Assembly (NCBI GenBank): GCA_902782465.1
Contig: CACZNH010000004.1
Location: forward strand, 1-64,000
Source of the DNA: an uncultured Bacteroidales bacterium
GTDB taxonomy: Bacteria > Bacteroidota > Bacteroidia > Bacteroidales > Muribaculaceae
Reading direction: 5' to 3'
Length of the DNA: 64,000 nucleotides
Below the pieces are notes generated by a model, which was not told the origin of the DNA, ran no database searches, and saw only the letters and a program-made list of their open reading frames with translations. Position numbers and translations under genes: made by a program. This document shows, in pieces, positions 10,016 to 18,703 of the stretch (position 1 is the stretch's first letter; every line of letters starts with the position of its first letter).

Positions 10016-11068
10016 TTACAGGTGGCGGGTGAGGGGGGTGTTGTCCCAGGAGGTGACGATGTCGGTGAGCCACTGGCGGGCGGTGGGGTCGTCAAGGCGG
10101 GAGATTTCCTGGAGCAGAGCAGGGCGGTCGTCGGGGGGCATTTTGAAGAGAGGAAGCAGGCGGTTGCCGCTGTCACGGTGGGCAGCCATCCAGCGCAGGA
10201 AGCGCTGGGGGTTCATCTTGTAGAGCTGCACGACGTCCCAGGGGAAGGGGTTGTACTGGTAGTCGGGGTCATAGGTGGAGTTGACCAGTTCGGTATAGCC
10301 GTTCCAGGTGTCCATGATGCCAGGGTCATGCAGTGAGCACACCAGCATGTCCCATGACTTGAAGTCGAGCGCGGCGTAGTAGTCCACTTCACCCAGTTCG
10401 CGGACGATGCGCTGCCCGTGCAGGACAAAGTGCCCCTTGTCGTTGATGGTATAGTCTTGTTGCCACTCCTGTTGCCAGATGGGCGCACCCTTGACGTCGT
10501 CCTCAAAGTCCATGATGCAACGGCCCATCACGCGGTTGAGCGTCAAACGGTTGGGAGCGTTCAGGGTGATGCGGCTGTCGAGGGTGAAGACGGTATCGTT
10601 GTTGATGTCCGACATGTTGATGCGCCACAGCACGTGGAATTCACGCGCATTGATGGCGTCCAGCACCTTGCCTTGGCTGTCGTGTGTAAGCAGCTCCACG
10701 CAATAGCCCACACCGTTGCAGACATAATAGGCTCCTAGCGTGATGCCGTTGCCCAGGTCGCGTACACCCAGCAGCAGCCAGTTGCTCATCCTGTCAGCAA
10801 AGCCGCGTCCTGCAGGCTGGAGCAGGGCAGCGAACTGGTCCTTGCTGAGCTGGTAACCTTTCAGGTCATCGGCAGTCTGTTCCGGGTCGCCGCTGTAGAT
10901 GTCGGGCATCGTCAGCGTGTCAGGCAGCAGCAGGTCGTTGTCAACGGTGATGCCCAGGCTGTCGAGGAAGGCGAATTGTCCAGCTGGCGCCTTGGCGTTA
11001 TCGCTGCTGCAGCCGGTGAGCAGCAATGCGGCCAGCACTGTCGTAATCAGGAGGTGTCTGGTGGTCAT
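10016..11068 (-). CDS. Predicted lipoprotein, possible paralogue of the 7170-8180 gene
   Basis: 350 residues. I start it at ATG 11068 because this gives a clean lipoprotein signal (MTTRHLL, then ALLLTGCSS); the upstream extension to 11116 crosses a promoter-like sequence. The C-terminal region FLRWMAAHRDSG followed by LLQEISRLDDP mirrors the spacing of the lipoprotein at 7170-8180, and both begin with an RHLLI-type signal. No known domain is recognised. An envelope location is predicted from the lipobox. It lies upstream of ettA on the same strand, but ettA has its own promoter. Confidence 0.8.
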   Translation of the reverse strand: MTTRHLLITTVLAALLLTGCSSDNAKAPAGQFAFLDSLGITVDNDLLLPDTLTMPDIYSGDPEQTADDLKGYQLSKDQFAALLQPAGRGFADRMSNWLLLGVRDLGNGITLGAYYVCNGVGYCVELLTHDSQGKVLDAINAREFHVLWRINMSDINNDTVFTLDSRITLNAPNRLTLNRVMGRCIMDFEDDVKGAPIWQQEWQQDYTINDKGHFVLHGQRIVRELGEVDYYAALDFKSWDMLVCSLHDPGIMDTWNGYTELVNSTYDPDYQYNPFPWDVVQLYKMNPQRFLRWMAAHRDSGNRLLPLFKMPPDDRPALLQEISRLDDPTARQWLTDIVTSWDNTPLTRHL

Positions 11069-11094
11069 AATCAGTTGGTTGCGGTTTTGTTCGG

Positions 11095-11102
11095 CAAATA
11101 TA
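11095..11102 (-). promoter_or_regulatory. Possible -7 box for the lipoprotein gene
   Basis: TATATTTG on the minus strand fits TAnnTTTG and lies 26 bp before the chosen start at 11068. No clear TTTG stands at the right distance because the upstream sequence is a T-tract. Confidence 0.4.
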
Positions 11103-11169
11103 ACCAAAAAAAACAAGAAGAGCGACCCCAGGTGTAAAAAAAGCGATTTTCTCCTTGATGTGGCTTGTA

Positions 11170-11201
11170 TTTGGTTGTATAAAATGAAATGTGTACCTTT
11201 G
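11170..11201 (+). promoter_or_regulatory. Promoter of ychF
   Basis: TTTG (11170-11173), a 20-bp spacer and TACCTTTG (11194-11201) match the Bacteroidetes consensus exactly, 32 bp before the ychF ATG. Confidence 0.85.
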
Positions 11202-11233
11202 CGGTTCGAAAATAATCAAAACAAGATAGAATC

Positions 11234-12337
11234 ATGTCATTACAATGTGGAATCGTGGGACTGCCTAATGTGGGCAAGTCAACCCTGTTCAACTGCCTGT
11301 CGAATGCCAAGGCGCAGTCGGCCAACTTTCCTTTCTGCACCATCGAGCCTAACGTGGGAGTCATCACCGTCCCCGACGAGCGCCTCAACGAGCTCGCCAA
11401 GCTGGTGAACCCTGCCCGTATCGTCCCCACAACCGTCGAAATCGTCGATATTGCGGGACTGGTCAAGGGTGCCAGCCGCGGTGAGGGCCTGGGCAACAAG
11501 TTCCTGGGCAACATCCGTGAGACCGATGCCATCATCCACGTCCTTCGTTGCTTTGATGACGACAACGTGACGCACGTCGACGGCACCGTCGATCCCGTGC
11601 GCGACAAGGAGGTCATCGATCTGGAGTTGCAGCTGCGCGACCTGGAAACCATCGAGAGCCGCATCAATAAGGTGCAGAAACAGGCCCAGACGGGCGGCGA
11701 CCGCGAGGCCAAGGTGCAATATGAGGTGCTTAAGCGCTACAAGGAGGCTCTGGAACAGGGCCGCAGTGCCCGCACCGTGGAACTGCTCAACAAGGACGAG
11801 GAGAAAATCGCCCACGAGCTGTTCCTGCTGACCAACAAGCCGGTGATGTACGTCTGCAACGTCGATGACAAGAGTGTGGTGAACGGCAATGCCTATGTGG
11901 ATGCCGTGCGCGAGGCCGTCAAGGACGAGGACGCCCAAATCCTGGTCGTTGCCGCCCAGACCGAGAGCGAGATCGCCGAGCTCGAGGACTACGAAGAGCG
12001 CCAGATGTTCCTGGCCGAAATTGGTTTGGAGGAGAGCGGTGTGAACCGCATCATCAAGTCGGCCTATGCCCTGTTGAACCTGGAGACCTTCCTGACCGCC
12101 GGTCCTAAGGAGGTGCGTGCGTGGACCTTCCGTCGCGGCAGCAAGGCACCGCAGTGTGCAGGCGTCATCCACACCGACTTTGAGCGCGGCTTCATCCGTG
12201 CCGAGATCATCAAGTACGACGACTACATTCACTACGGCAGCGAGGCCGCTGTCAAGGAAGCCGGCAAGCTGCACATCGAGGGCAAGGAGTACGTCATGCA
12301 GGACGGCGACATCGTTGTCTTCCGCTTTAATGTGTGA
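11234..12337 (+). CDS. ychF: Redox-regulated ATPase YchF (Obg-related)
   Basis: Cytosolic P-loop protein of the OLA1/YchF branch of the Obg family, which prefers ATP and associates with ribosomes. The P-loop GLPNVGKSTLF is at residues 7-17, with a DIAGLVKGAS switch region after it. The usual NKxD specificity motif is replaced by a NVDDKS-type sequence, in keeping with YchF. The C-terminal TGS-like domain ends with the KEYVMQDGDIVVFRFNV signature. Length (367 residues) is typical. It has its own consensus promoter and faces away from the ettA cluster. Confidence 0.96.
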   Translation: MSLQCGIVGLPNVGKSTLFNCLSNAKAQSANFPFCTIEPNVGVITVPDERLNELAKLVNPARIVPTTVEIVDIAGLVKGASRGEGLGNKFLGNIRETDAIIHVLRCFDDDNVTHVDGTVDPVRDKEVIDLELQLRDLETIESRINKVQKQAQTGGDREAKVQYEVLKRYKEALEQGRSARTVELLNKDEEKIAHELFLLTNKPVMYVCNVDDKSVVNGNAYVDAVREAVKDEDAQILVVAAQTESEIAELEDYEERQMFLAEIGLEESGVNRIIKSAYALLNLETFLTAGPKEVRAWTFRRGSKAPQCAGVIHTDFERGFIRAEIIKYDDYIHYGSEAAVKEAGKLHIEGKEYVMQDGDIVVFRFNV

Positions 12338-12464
12338 TTTAGGCTTTAGGTTTTAGGCTTTAGGTTTTAGGTGGCATCCGCTAACTCCTAACTCCTAACT
12401 CCTAACTTCTAACTCCTAACTCCTAACTTCTAACTTCTAACTCCTCACTTCTAACTGAAAAAAG
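12338..12464 (+). repeat. Composite heptamer element B
   Basis: Left arm: TTTTAGG-type units (12338-12371). Core: GGCATCCGC (12373-12381). Right arm: CTCCTAA/CTTCTAA units to about 12455, ending in AACTGAAAAAAG directly before the ATG at 12465. The arms are complementary in sense (TTAGG against CCTAA), so the element can form a long imperfect hairpin with the core at its tip. Confidence 0.85.
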
Positions 12465-13667
12465 ATGCGTGTATTGCTGGTCAATAAGTTTTACTATCCC
12501 CGGGGGGGCGACTGCGTTGTCGTCCTCAATACCGAGGCGCTGCTGCGTGAAAATGGCGTCGAGGCCGAGGTTTTTGCCATGCAGTATCCCGAGAACCTGC
12601 CCGCGCGTTATCAGGACAGCTTTGCCAGCGAAGTGAGTTTTGGCGGCGGGGTGGGGAACCTGCTGCGTGCCATGGGTCGCACCCTGGGCAAGGGCGATGT
12701 GTGCCAGCGATTTGAGGCGGTGCTCGACGAGTTCCAGCCCGATGTGGTGCACCTGCACAACATCCACAGCTACCTCTCGCCCGTGGTGGGCCTGTTGGCT
12801 CATCGTCGCGGCATCCGCGTGGTGTGGACCCTCCATGACTACAAGCTGCTGTGCCCCCGCTATGACTGTCTGCGTGACGGCAAGCCCTGTGAGCAATGTA
12901 TCGCTGGCGGCAAAATGGGAGTGCTTACTCACCGCTGCATGAAGGGCTCGTTGCCTGCCAGTGCCGTGGCATGGCTTGAGGCGTTGAAGTGGAAACGCCG
13001 CATTCTGGAAGAAAACACCGACCTCTTTGTCTGCCCCAGCCAGTTCATGGCCGACATGATGAAGAAGGGCGGCTTTGACCCCGACAAACTGGTTGTGCTC
13101 ACCAATTTCATCGACCCCATCAAGTTCAGGTATTACCAGGCCATCGACAACACGGATCCGCGAGAGGACTACTATTGCTATGTGGGGCGCTTGAGTGCCG
13201 AGAAGGGTGTTGACCTGCTGCTCGACGTCGCTTCACGCTTGCCCTACCGGCTCAAGGTCGCTGGTGGTGGCCCGCTGGAGCAGGAGTTGCGGGAAAAGTA
13301 CTCGTCCAGTCCGAATATCGATTTCCTGGGCAAACTCGATGCTGACGGTGTGGCACGCGTGCTGACATCTGCCCGCCTGAGTGTCGTCTCGTCGCAATGG
13401 TATGAGAACAACCCGTTGAGTGTCATCGAGTCGCTGTGTGCCGGAACGCCTGTTGCCGGAACGCAAATCGGCGGCATTCCCGAACTGATTGATGAGCATA
13501 GCGGTGTGGTGTTCAAACCCTTTGACCGCGAGGCGATGGCCACCGCCATTACCAAGGCGATGACCCGCCAGTGGAACCATGCCGATATCGCCCGTCGTGC
13601 GCTGCAACGTTTCTCCTCGACGACGCATTTCCAGTCCCTCATACGCGACATCTATCGCCAGGGCTAG
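12465..13667 (+). CDS. Glycosyltransferase, GT4 family
   Basis: Retaining GT-B glycosyltransferase expected to add a sugar to a lipid-linked repeat unit at the cytoplasmic face of the inner membrane. The N-terminal Rossmann half starts MRVLLVNKFYYPRGGD, with DVVHLHNIH near residue 100. The C-terminal half has the donor-binding signature: YVGRLSAEKGVDLLL, the VSSQWYENNPLSVIESLCAGTPV block with its catalytic-type E-x7-E pattern, and GGIPELI. It is the first plus-strand gene of the polysaccharide locus, directly behind a heptamer array. Acceptor and donor cannot be told from sequence. Confidence 0.9.
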   Translation: MRVLLVNKFYYPRGGDCVVVLNTEALLRENGVEAEVFAMQYPENLPARYQDSFASEVSFGGGVGNLLRAMGRTLGKGDVCQRFEAVLDEFQPDVVHLHNIHSYLSPVVGLLAHRRGIRVVWTLHDYKLLCPRYDCLRDGKPCEQCIAGGKMGVLTHRCMKGSLPASAVAWLEALKWKRRILEENTDLFVCPSQFMADMMKKGGFDPDKLVVLTNFIDPIKFRYYQAIDNTDPREDYYCYVGRLSAEKGVDLLLDVASRLPYRLKVAGGGPLEQELREKYSSSPNIDFLGKLDADGVARVLTSARLSVVSSQWYENNPLSVIESLCAGTPVAGTQIGGIPELIDEHSGVVFKPFDREAMATAITKAMTRQWNHADIARRALQRFSSTTHFQSLIRDIYRQG

Positions 13668-13758
13668 ATTCCCCCTTCTCACCATTTTTATGACCGTTGA
13701 CACAATAATTTGCTAATGCATTAGTTAAAATAATGTATAAGCTTATATAACGATAGCA

Positions 13759-14766
13759 ATGAAGAATGTGATTCAGGGCAGTCTGATCACCACTTTCAGG
13801 TGCAATGCGCAGTGCAACATGTGCAATATCTGGAAGTTCCAGACCCACCCGAGCGAAGAAATCGACGCCTCCTACTATGAGAAACTGCCCGCGGGGTTGC
13901 GCATCAACATCACGGGCGGCGAACCCACATTGCGTCCTGACATCGACAGGATTTTTGAAATCCTGTATCCCAAATCCAGCCTGCTGGAACTGAGCACCAA
14001 CGGTTACAACACCAAGAAAATCGTGGAGCTCGCCAACAAATATCCCAACATCCTGATTCGCGTCAGTGTCGAGGGTCTGCCCAAAATCAACGACACCAAG
14101 CGCGGCATCAAGGACGGCTTTGACCACGCCCTGCGCACCATGCTGGAGCTCAAGAAGACCAAGTGCAAGAACATCGGCTTCTCGGTGGTCATTTCTCCCG
14201 ACAACTACATGGACCTGTTGCACCTCTACGACCTGTGCGTCGCCCTCGACGTGGAGCTGGGCAACAGCGCCGTGCACAACTCGTGGTATTTCCACAAGGA
14301 CGACAACCAGATTGAGAGCGAGGAAGCCCTGCGCCAGCACGAACTGTTCGTCAAGGCTCTGCTCACCAGCAAGCGCCGCCATATCAAGGACCGCCTGAAG
14401 GACTACGGCCGGGCCTACTTCAACCGCTCGATTCACCGCCGCCTGCGTGGCGACACCGACGAGTACCGTCCGCCCTGCGGCGCCTTGAGCGACTTCTTCT
14501 TCATCGACCCGTGGGGCAACGTCACGCCCTGCAACGGCAGCGGTGAGGAGTGGATTATGGGCAACATCAAGGAGGACTCCTTCGAGAACATCATGGCCAG
14601 CGACAAGGCCAAGGAGGCGATGGAAAAGGTGCGCCAGTGCAAACGCAACTGCACCTTTATCGTCACCGAGCGCCACGACATGGTGCGCCGTCCCTGGGTG
14701 CCCATCATGTGGGTGCTCAAGAACAAGTGGCGCATCCGCAAGGGCCAAGACCTGTGCTGGGACTAA
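13759..14766 (+). CDS. Radical SAM/SPASM-type protein
   Basis: 335 residues. The radical SAM cluster motif CNAQCNMC (CxxxCxxC) is near residues 16-23, followed by a GGEPTLR segment that fits the SAM-binding GGE motif. The C-terminal part has extra cysteines in a SPASM-like layout: CGALSDFFFIDPWGNVTPC, then CKRNC near residue 300, suggesting an auxiliary iron-sulfur cluster. SPASM proteins usually modify peptides, or sugars in some pathways. Here the gene sits between two GT4 genes, so modification of a sugar or a linked peptide is possible but unproven. No precursor peptide gene was found next to it. Confidence 0.85.
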   Translation: MKNVIQGSLITTFRCNAQCNMCNIWKFQTHPSEEIDASYYEKLPAGLRINITGGEPTLRPDIDRIFEILYPKSSLLELSTNGYNTKKIVELANKYPNILIRVSVEGLPKINDTKRGIKDGFDHALRTMLELKKTKCKNIGFSVVISPDNYMDLLHLYDLCVALDVELGNSAVHNSWYFHKDDNQIESEEALRQHELFVKALLTSKRRHIKDRLKDYGRAYFNRSIHRRLRGDTDEYRPPCGALSDFFFIDPWGNVTPCNGSGEEWIMGNIKEDSFENIMASDKAKEAMEKVRQCKRNCTFIVTERHDMVRRPWVPIMWVLKNKWRIRKGQDLCWD

Positions 14767-14790
14767 CCTCTCATCAAACAACCAAAACAA

Positions 14791-14859
14791 CAAACAACAA
14801 CTTGAACAACTTTATGATATTTTATTTTTTGTTGTTATTGTTGTTCAACGTTGTTCATG
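14791..14859. repeat. Inverted AAC/GTT-rich hairpin
   Basis: The left arm at 14791-14810 (AACAACAACTTGAACAAC) pairs imperfectly with the right arm at 14840-14859 (GTTGTTCAACGTTGTTC), enclosing an AT-rich loop. Two heptamer-type units, ACTGAAG and ACTGAAT, follow and end exactly at the ATG of the next gene (14872-14885). The T-rich loop is not placed like an intrinsic terminator. Confidence 0.6.
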
Positions 14860-14885
14860 TTGTTTGAGAAAACTGAAGACTGAAT

Positions 14886-15917
14886 ATGAAGACGATTGCT
14901 GTGATTGGGACACGCGGGTTCCCTGGCATCCAGGGGGGTGTCGAGGCTCACAGCTATCATCTTTACACCCACATGCAGGACGTGCATGTGCGCCTGTACC
15001 GCCGTCGCGCCTACCTCACCGAGCAGTCGGCCCAGACTTTCCCCAATATCGAGTACATCGACCTGCCCTCGACGCGCATCAAGGGCTTTGAGGCCGTGTG
15101 GCACACCCTGCTGAGCGTGCTGCACATCATGCTGCACCGCCCCGACGTGGTGCACATCCACAACATCGGGCCGGGCATGTTTGCCCCGCTCGTGCGCCTG
15201 ATGGGGCTGCCCGTGGTGCTGACCTATCACAGCCCCAACTATGAGCACAGCAAGTGGAACGCTCCAGCCCGCTGGCTGCTGCGCCAGTGCGACTTTGTCA
15301 ACAAGTACCAGATGGAGAAATGCGGCGCCCTCGACAAGAGTGTCTATATTCCTAACGGCATTGATGCCGTGACACGCAGCGCGTCCACATCATTCCTCGA
15401 CGGGCACGGCATCACCCCCGGTAGCTACCTGCTCGCTGTGGGCCGCCTCACGCCCGAGAAAGGGCTAGAATACCTCGTTGAGGCTGCCAACCGCCTGCCG
15501 CAGGTGGGCCAGGTCGTCATAGCAGGCGCCAGTGACCACGACAGCACCTACCGCGACCTGCTGGAGAGATTGGATACAGGAAAAAAGGTGATTTTTACAG
15601 GCTTTACCGCAGGCGAAGACCTGCGCCAACTCTACAGCCATGCCCGCGCCCTGGTACTTCCCTCGGTCAACGAGGGGTTCCCGATGGTGATGCTTGAGGC
15701 GATGGCCTACGGCCTGCCCATCGTGTGCAGCGACATTCCCGGCACCCGCCAGGTGGAACTGCCCGAGCAGGACTACTTCCCCGTGGGCGACGTCGATGCC
15801 CTGTGTGCCGCCATCTCACGACTGCTCGCAGTCCCCGCCGAGGAGCAGCACTACGACCTTAAACTATACGACTGGAACACCATCGCCGCCACCACCCGCC
15901 AGCAACTGGTTTTTTAA
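14886..15917 (+). CDS. Glycosyltransferase, GT4 family with N-terminal GTRGFPGIQGG motif
   Basis: 343-residue GT-B glycosyltransferase. The start (IGTRGFPGIQGGVEAHSYHL) matches the N-terminal type found in rhamnosyl- and related transferases of capsule loci. The donor half has LLAVGRLTPEKGLEYL, then the VLPSVNEGFPMVMLEAMAYGLPIV block with the conserved glutamates. No signal peptide or membrane segment is seen. It closes the plus-strand group of the polysaccharide locus and converges with the CotH gene. The sugar specificity is unknown. Confidence 0.9.
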   Translation: MKTIAVIGTRGFPGIQGGVEAHSYHLYTHMQDVHVRLYRRRAYLTEQSAQTFPNIEYIDLPSTRIKGFEAVWHTLLSVLHIMLHRPDVVHIHNIGPGMFAPLVRLMGLPVVLTYHSPNYEHSKWNAPARWLLRQCDFVNKYQMEKCGALDKSVYIPNGIDAVTRSASTSFLDGHGITPGSYLLAVGRLTPEKGLEYLVEAANRLPQVGQVVIAGASDHDSTYRDLLERLDTGKKVIFTGFTAGEDLRQLYSHARALVLPSVNEGFPMVMLEAMAYGLPIVCSDIPGTRQVELPEQDYFPVGDVDALCAAISRLLAVPAEEQHYDLKLYDWNTIAATTRQQLVF

Positions 15918-15920
15918 TCC

Positions 15921-15987
15921 CTCCCAACTCCTAACGGCCACGCCAAGGCGAGGCCCTACACTCCTAACTTCTAACTCCTAACTCCTA
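15921..15987. repeat. Heptamer element C with 43-bp duplicated block
   Basis: CTCCTAA-type units surround a GC-rich palindromic insert (GGCCACGCCAAGGCGAGGCC). Bases 15926-15968 are identical to 17562-17604. The element fills the gap between the convergent GT4 and CotH genes. Confidence 0.85.
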
Positions 15988-15988
15988 A

Positions 15989-17449
15989 CTATTCTTGTCC
16001 CCACTGCTCGTTGAGCCAGGCGATTTTCTTTTTCAGGCATTGATTGCGGGTGAAGTTGATTCTGCCCTTGATATTGTCGCATTCCGACTTGGGCCAGCGG
16101 TTGTGGTCACAGTTGCCTGCCGCCTCGATTTTGTCACCGAATTCATTCAGGAACAGGTCCAGTTGGGGATAAACCTCGGTGTAGAAACGCTGCCAGTGCT
16201 GTCGCACGCACTCTTGAAACCTGGGGAACTTGGCAATCTCAGCAATCCAACGCAAATGGAGGTTACTGGAAGTGTTGTCATAGATGAAGTGGTCGAATTC
16301 ATAGGTCGAAGTGTAGCGGGAAAAGGAACTGCCAAAGTCCCAAAGGGGACCAAAAATCAGTTTGGTGCTGTCGCCGCGCTGCTTGTGGAAATAGCAACTG
16401 CCATGAAATCCCTCCAGGTTGTCCATGATTTCCTGGATGATGTAGAAAACGGCCAGCGAATCCATGTCGATGTAGCGTTCCCACTCGGTGCTGGTCTTGT
16501 CCTCGCAGTAGATGGCACTGTCAGCATGCATGAGAAAGTCGGTCATGTAAGTCCGCTGAACGTAGCTCAATTCTTCGGGAGAATGTGGTGTTACCCAGAA
16601 ATGCCATCCGTTGCCCTCGGTGAACGCAATCTGGCCGGGTTCATAGTAGTTGTCAATCTCCAATAGCCACCCGCCGGTCACTTTGGTGGAATCGGTCTCT
16701 CGGTCTTTCTGCTTGACGATATTGACACGGTTCTTATCGACGCGGATTTTCTCGGTCATGTGGTACAGGCCGATGTATTGCCCGTTAAGTACCACCTCAA
16801 TGGGCACTTGACGGGGATTCCAAGACATGCCCATCTGGCGTCCGATTTCAAATGGCAGGGCATCGTTGATTTGACCAATCCAGTAATCAGCTCCACTAAT
16901 CAGCACCCAGTGTTGGCTCGACGGCATACCCAGTACGGGGAGAGCTTGGATGAACTTGAGGCGGAACGGCTTCTTGTCGTGATTTGTCCACGTATAATTG
17001 CCGCGCCCCTTGATTTGCATCCCTAGTGGTGCCTCGGCCGAGCCGATGGACGTATAGCCGTCGATGTCCATGGCGTCGAGCCACCACATGGCGTATACAT
17101 ATTCGTCCTTGCTGACAATGTCGCGTTTCCCCTCGGTAATGATGTACATCACGGGCAGTGTCCCCGAGTAGGTGGGCATGGGTGGCAGCTCGTCGCCCAT
17201 GATGGCACCGATGACGGCATTCAGGTCGCTGATGTTGATGACGTGGTCGCCGTTGATGTCGTAGGCGTAGGTGTAAAGGGCGTGATAGGGCTTGTCATTG
17301 AAGATGGCCTCGATGATGGCATTCACATCGGCGATGTTCACCGTCCAGTCACAATTCACGTCACCACGGGGCCGCAAACCTGACTGTCCTGCAATAGACA
17401 GACAGGACACGAAAACGGCAAACAGGCTTGTCAATATACGTATTCTCAT
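15989..17449 (-). CDS. Secreted CotH-kinase family protein with N-terminal dockerin-like repeats
   Basis: 486 residues. A signal peptide (about 1-21) is followed by two dockerin-like calcium-loop repeats at about 28-88: DVNCDWTVNIADVNAII and DINGDHVINISDLNAVI. The CotH region follows: KGRGNYTWTNHDKKPFRLKF, LNGQYIGLYHMTEKI, GGWLLEID and FGPLWDFGSSF. CotH proteins are atypical protein kinases first known from spore coats; in Bacteroidetes they are common secreted proteins of unclear role. The gene ends the minus-strand polysaccharide series, but a different function, such as surface attachment, cannot be excluded. Its repeats are N-terminal, unlike the other dockerin-bearing proteins here. Confidence 0.85.
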   Translation of the reverse strand: MRIRILTSLFAVFVSCLSIAGQSGLRPRGDVNCDWTVNIADVNAIIEAIFNDKPYHALYTYAYDINGDHVINISDLNAVIGAIMGDELPPMPTYSGTLPVMYIITEGKRDIVSKDEYVYAMWWLDAMDIDGYTSIGSAEAPLGMQIKGRGNYTWTNHDKKPFRLKFIQALPVLGMPSSQHWVLISGADYWIGQINDALPFEIGRQMGMSWNPRQVPIEVVLNGQYIGLYHMTEKIRVDKNRVNIVKQKDRETDSTKVTGGWLLEIDNYYEPGQIAFTEGNGWHFWVTPHSPEELSYVQRTYMTDFLMHADSAIYCEDKTSTEWERYIDMDSLAVFYIIQEIMDNLEGFHGSCYFHKQRGDSTKLIFGPLWDFGSSFSRYTSTYEFDHFIYDNTSSNLHLRWIAEIAKFPRFQECVRQHWQRFYTEVYPQLDLFLNEFGDKIEAAGNCDHNRWPKSECDNIKGRINFTRNQCLKKKIAWLNEQWGQE

Positions 17450-17513
17450 GATGAAAGCTATTTAAGGTCAGTCTGTAACAATAACGTGCTTTTACCCACC
17501 TTTATTGCGTTTA

Positions 17514-17604
17514 AGTTTTTAGTTTCTAGTCCTCTCTAGTAACTTCTAACTCCAAACTTCTAACTCCTAACGGCCACGCCAAGGCGAGGCCCTACACTCC
17601 TAAC
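17514..17604 (-). repeat. Heptamer element D overlapping a gene end
   Basis: Heptamer-like units (17514-17570) join the 43-bp block shared with element C (17562-17604). The block runs into the coding sequence of the GT4 gene at 17592-18680 and supplies its last three codons and its TAG stop. Confidence 0.85.
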
Positions 17605-18680
17605 ATTTTTCTTGCGCATGCCACATTGGTCAGCTCTTTACCCTCGATGACGCAAGCTTGATGCATCTTGCCGTAGTCGTTGATGACCTTGATGAGGTCG
17701 TTCTCGTCCCAATTGTCACGGGCAATGCCCAGCCCCCTGGCAGCAATAAACGAGGCGGTGGAGGGCTTGGTGTTTGTCACCACAGGTGTGCCGCTGGTAA
17801 TCGCTTCGGCAATGGTCACCATGTTCAAGTCGCTGCTGGTGTCCACGAGCAGTGCCAGTGAGCGGCGCAGGGGCTCGGCCAACTGCTTATGGCTCATGAA
17901 TCCATGGAAAACCACGTTATTCTCAATACCCAGCGATGTAGTCAACCGCTTCAGCTCATCGGCCTGGTCGCCGTCTCCGATGATGTCCAGACGGTAGTCC
18001 CGATAGCCTGCTTGGCCGACGAGTAGGGCAAACTTATGGATAATCCTGTCCACACGCTTGCGCTGCACCAGTTGAGAGACGACGATGAAGGCTTTGTCCA
18101 CCTCGTCGCATGGATAGAGTGTGCGGGCGTCTGTGCCGTGATCGACAATCACGTCGCTCACATGGCGGCTATAACGGCTGATGAACCGGCGTGCCGGCTC
18201 GCTACGGGGCACAATAGTCACCTTGCCCATGAACAGCGGCACGATAATGTGGTGCCACAGTCTTGAAGGCAACTTGAACAATAGTTGCTGGTGACGGTCC
18301 AGTTCCTGCCAGATAATGAGTCGCTCGGGGCAGACGCGGGCAGCGATGAGTGAGGAAATCTGGAAAGTCTCACTGGCGATGATCAGGTCGTAGTCGGCTG
18401 CATGGTGTTTGAGCCAGTGACACAGCCCCTTGGGCCAAGGCAGCAGTGTGGGCTTGAACACCTGAGGCAGGCGTGATGGGAAATACACGACCTCAAAGGG
18501 CATGTCATCATCCTTGCCGGTGGGCTTGAACTCCTCGCTGGCAAGCAACGTGACGCAATGCCCCAACTTGATGAAGCCGCGGGCGAAGTTGCTGATCATG
18601 CAATCGCCGATGGACTCCTTGCGCTTGATGATGCCATGCTCAGCGGTCGATAGGATGCAGTTGATGATGAGAATCTTCAT
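17592..18680 (-). CDS. Glycosyltransferase, GT4 family
   Basis: 362 residues from the ATG at 18680 (MKILIINCILS); the frame extends six codons to a GTG at 18698, which I reject because ATG gives the normal Rossmann start. Donor-domain features are FIVVSQLVQRKRVDRII, NVVFHGFMSHKQLAEPL and LLVDTSSDLNMVTIAEAITSGTPVV. It starts 24 bp after the beta-helix gene on the same strand. The final residues LGV and the stop lie in a repeat shared with 15926-15968, so the C-terminus may have been rewritten by the repeat. Confidence 0.88.
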   Translation of the reverse strand: MKILIINCILSTAEHGIIKRKESIGDCMISNFARGFIKLGHCVTLLASEEFKPTGKDDDMPFEVVYFPSRLPQVFKPTLLPWPKGLCHWLKHHAADYDLIIASETFQISSLIAARVCPERLIIWQELDRHQQLLFKLPSRLWHHIIVPLFMGKVTIVPRSEPARRFISRYSRHVSDVIVDHGTDARTLYPCDEVDKAFIVVSQLVQRKRVDRIIHKFALLVGQAGYRDYRLDIIGDGDQADELKRLTTSLGIENNVVFHGFMSHKQLAEPLRRSLALLVDTSSDLNMVTIAEAITSGTPVVTNTKPSTASFIAARGLGIARDNWDENDLIKVINDYGKMHQACVIEGKELTNVACARKMLGV

Positions 18681-18703
18681 GGCTGATGGATTCAGCACTG
18701 ACC

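Noticed and set aside
12338-12464. Possible CRISPR array
   Set aside because: Units are 7 bp and contiguous, without spacers; no cas genes are present.
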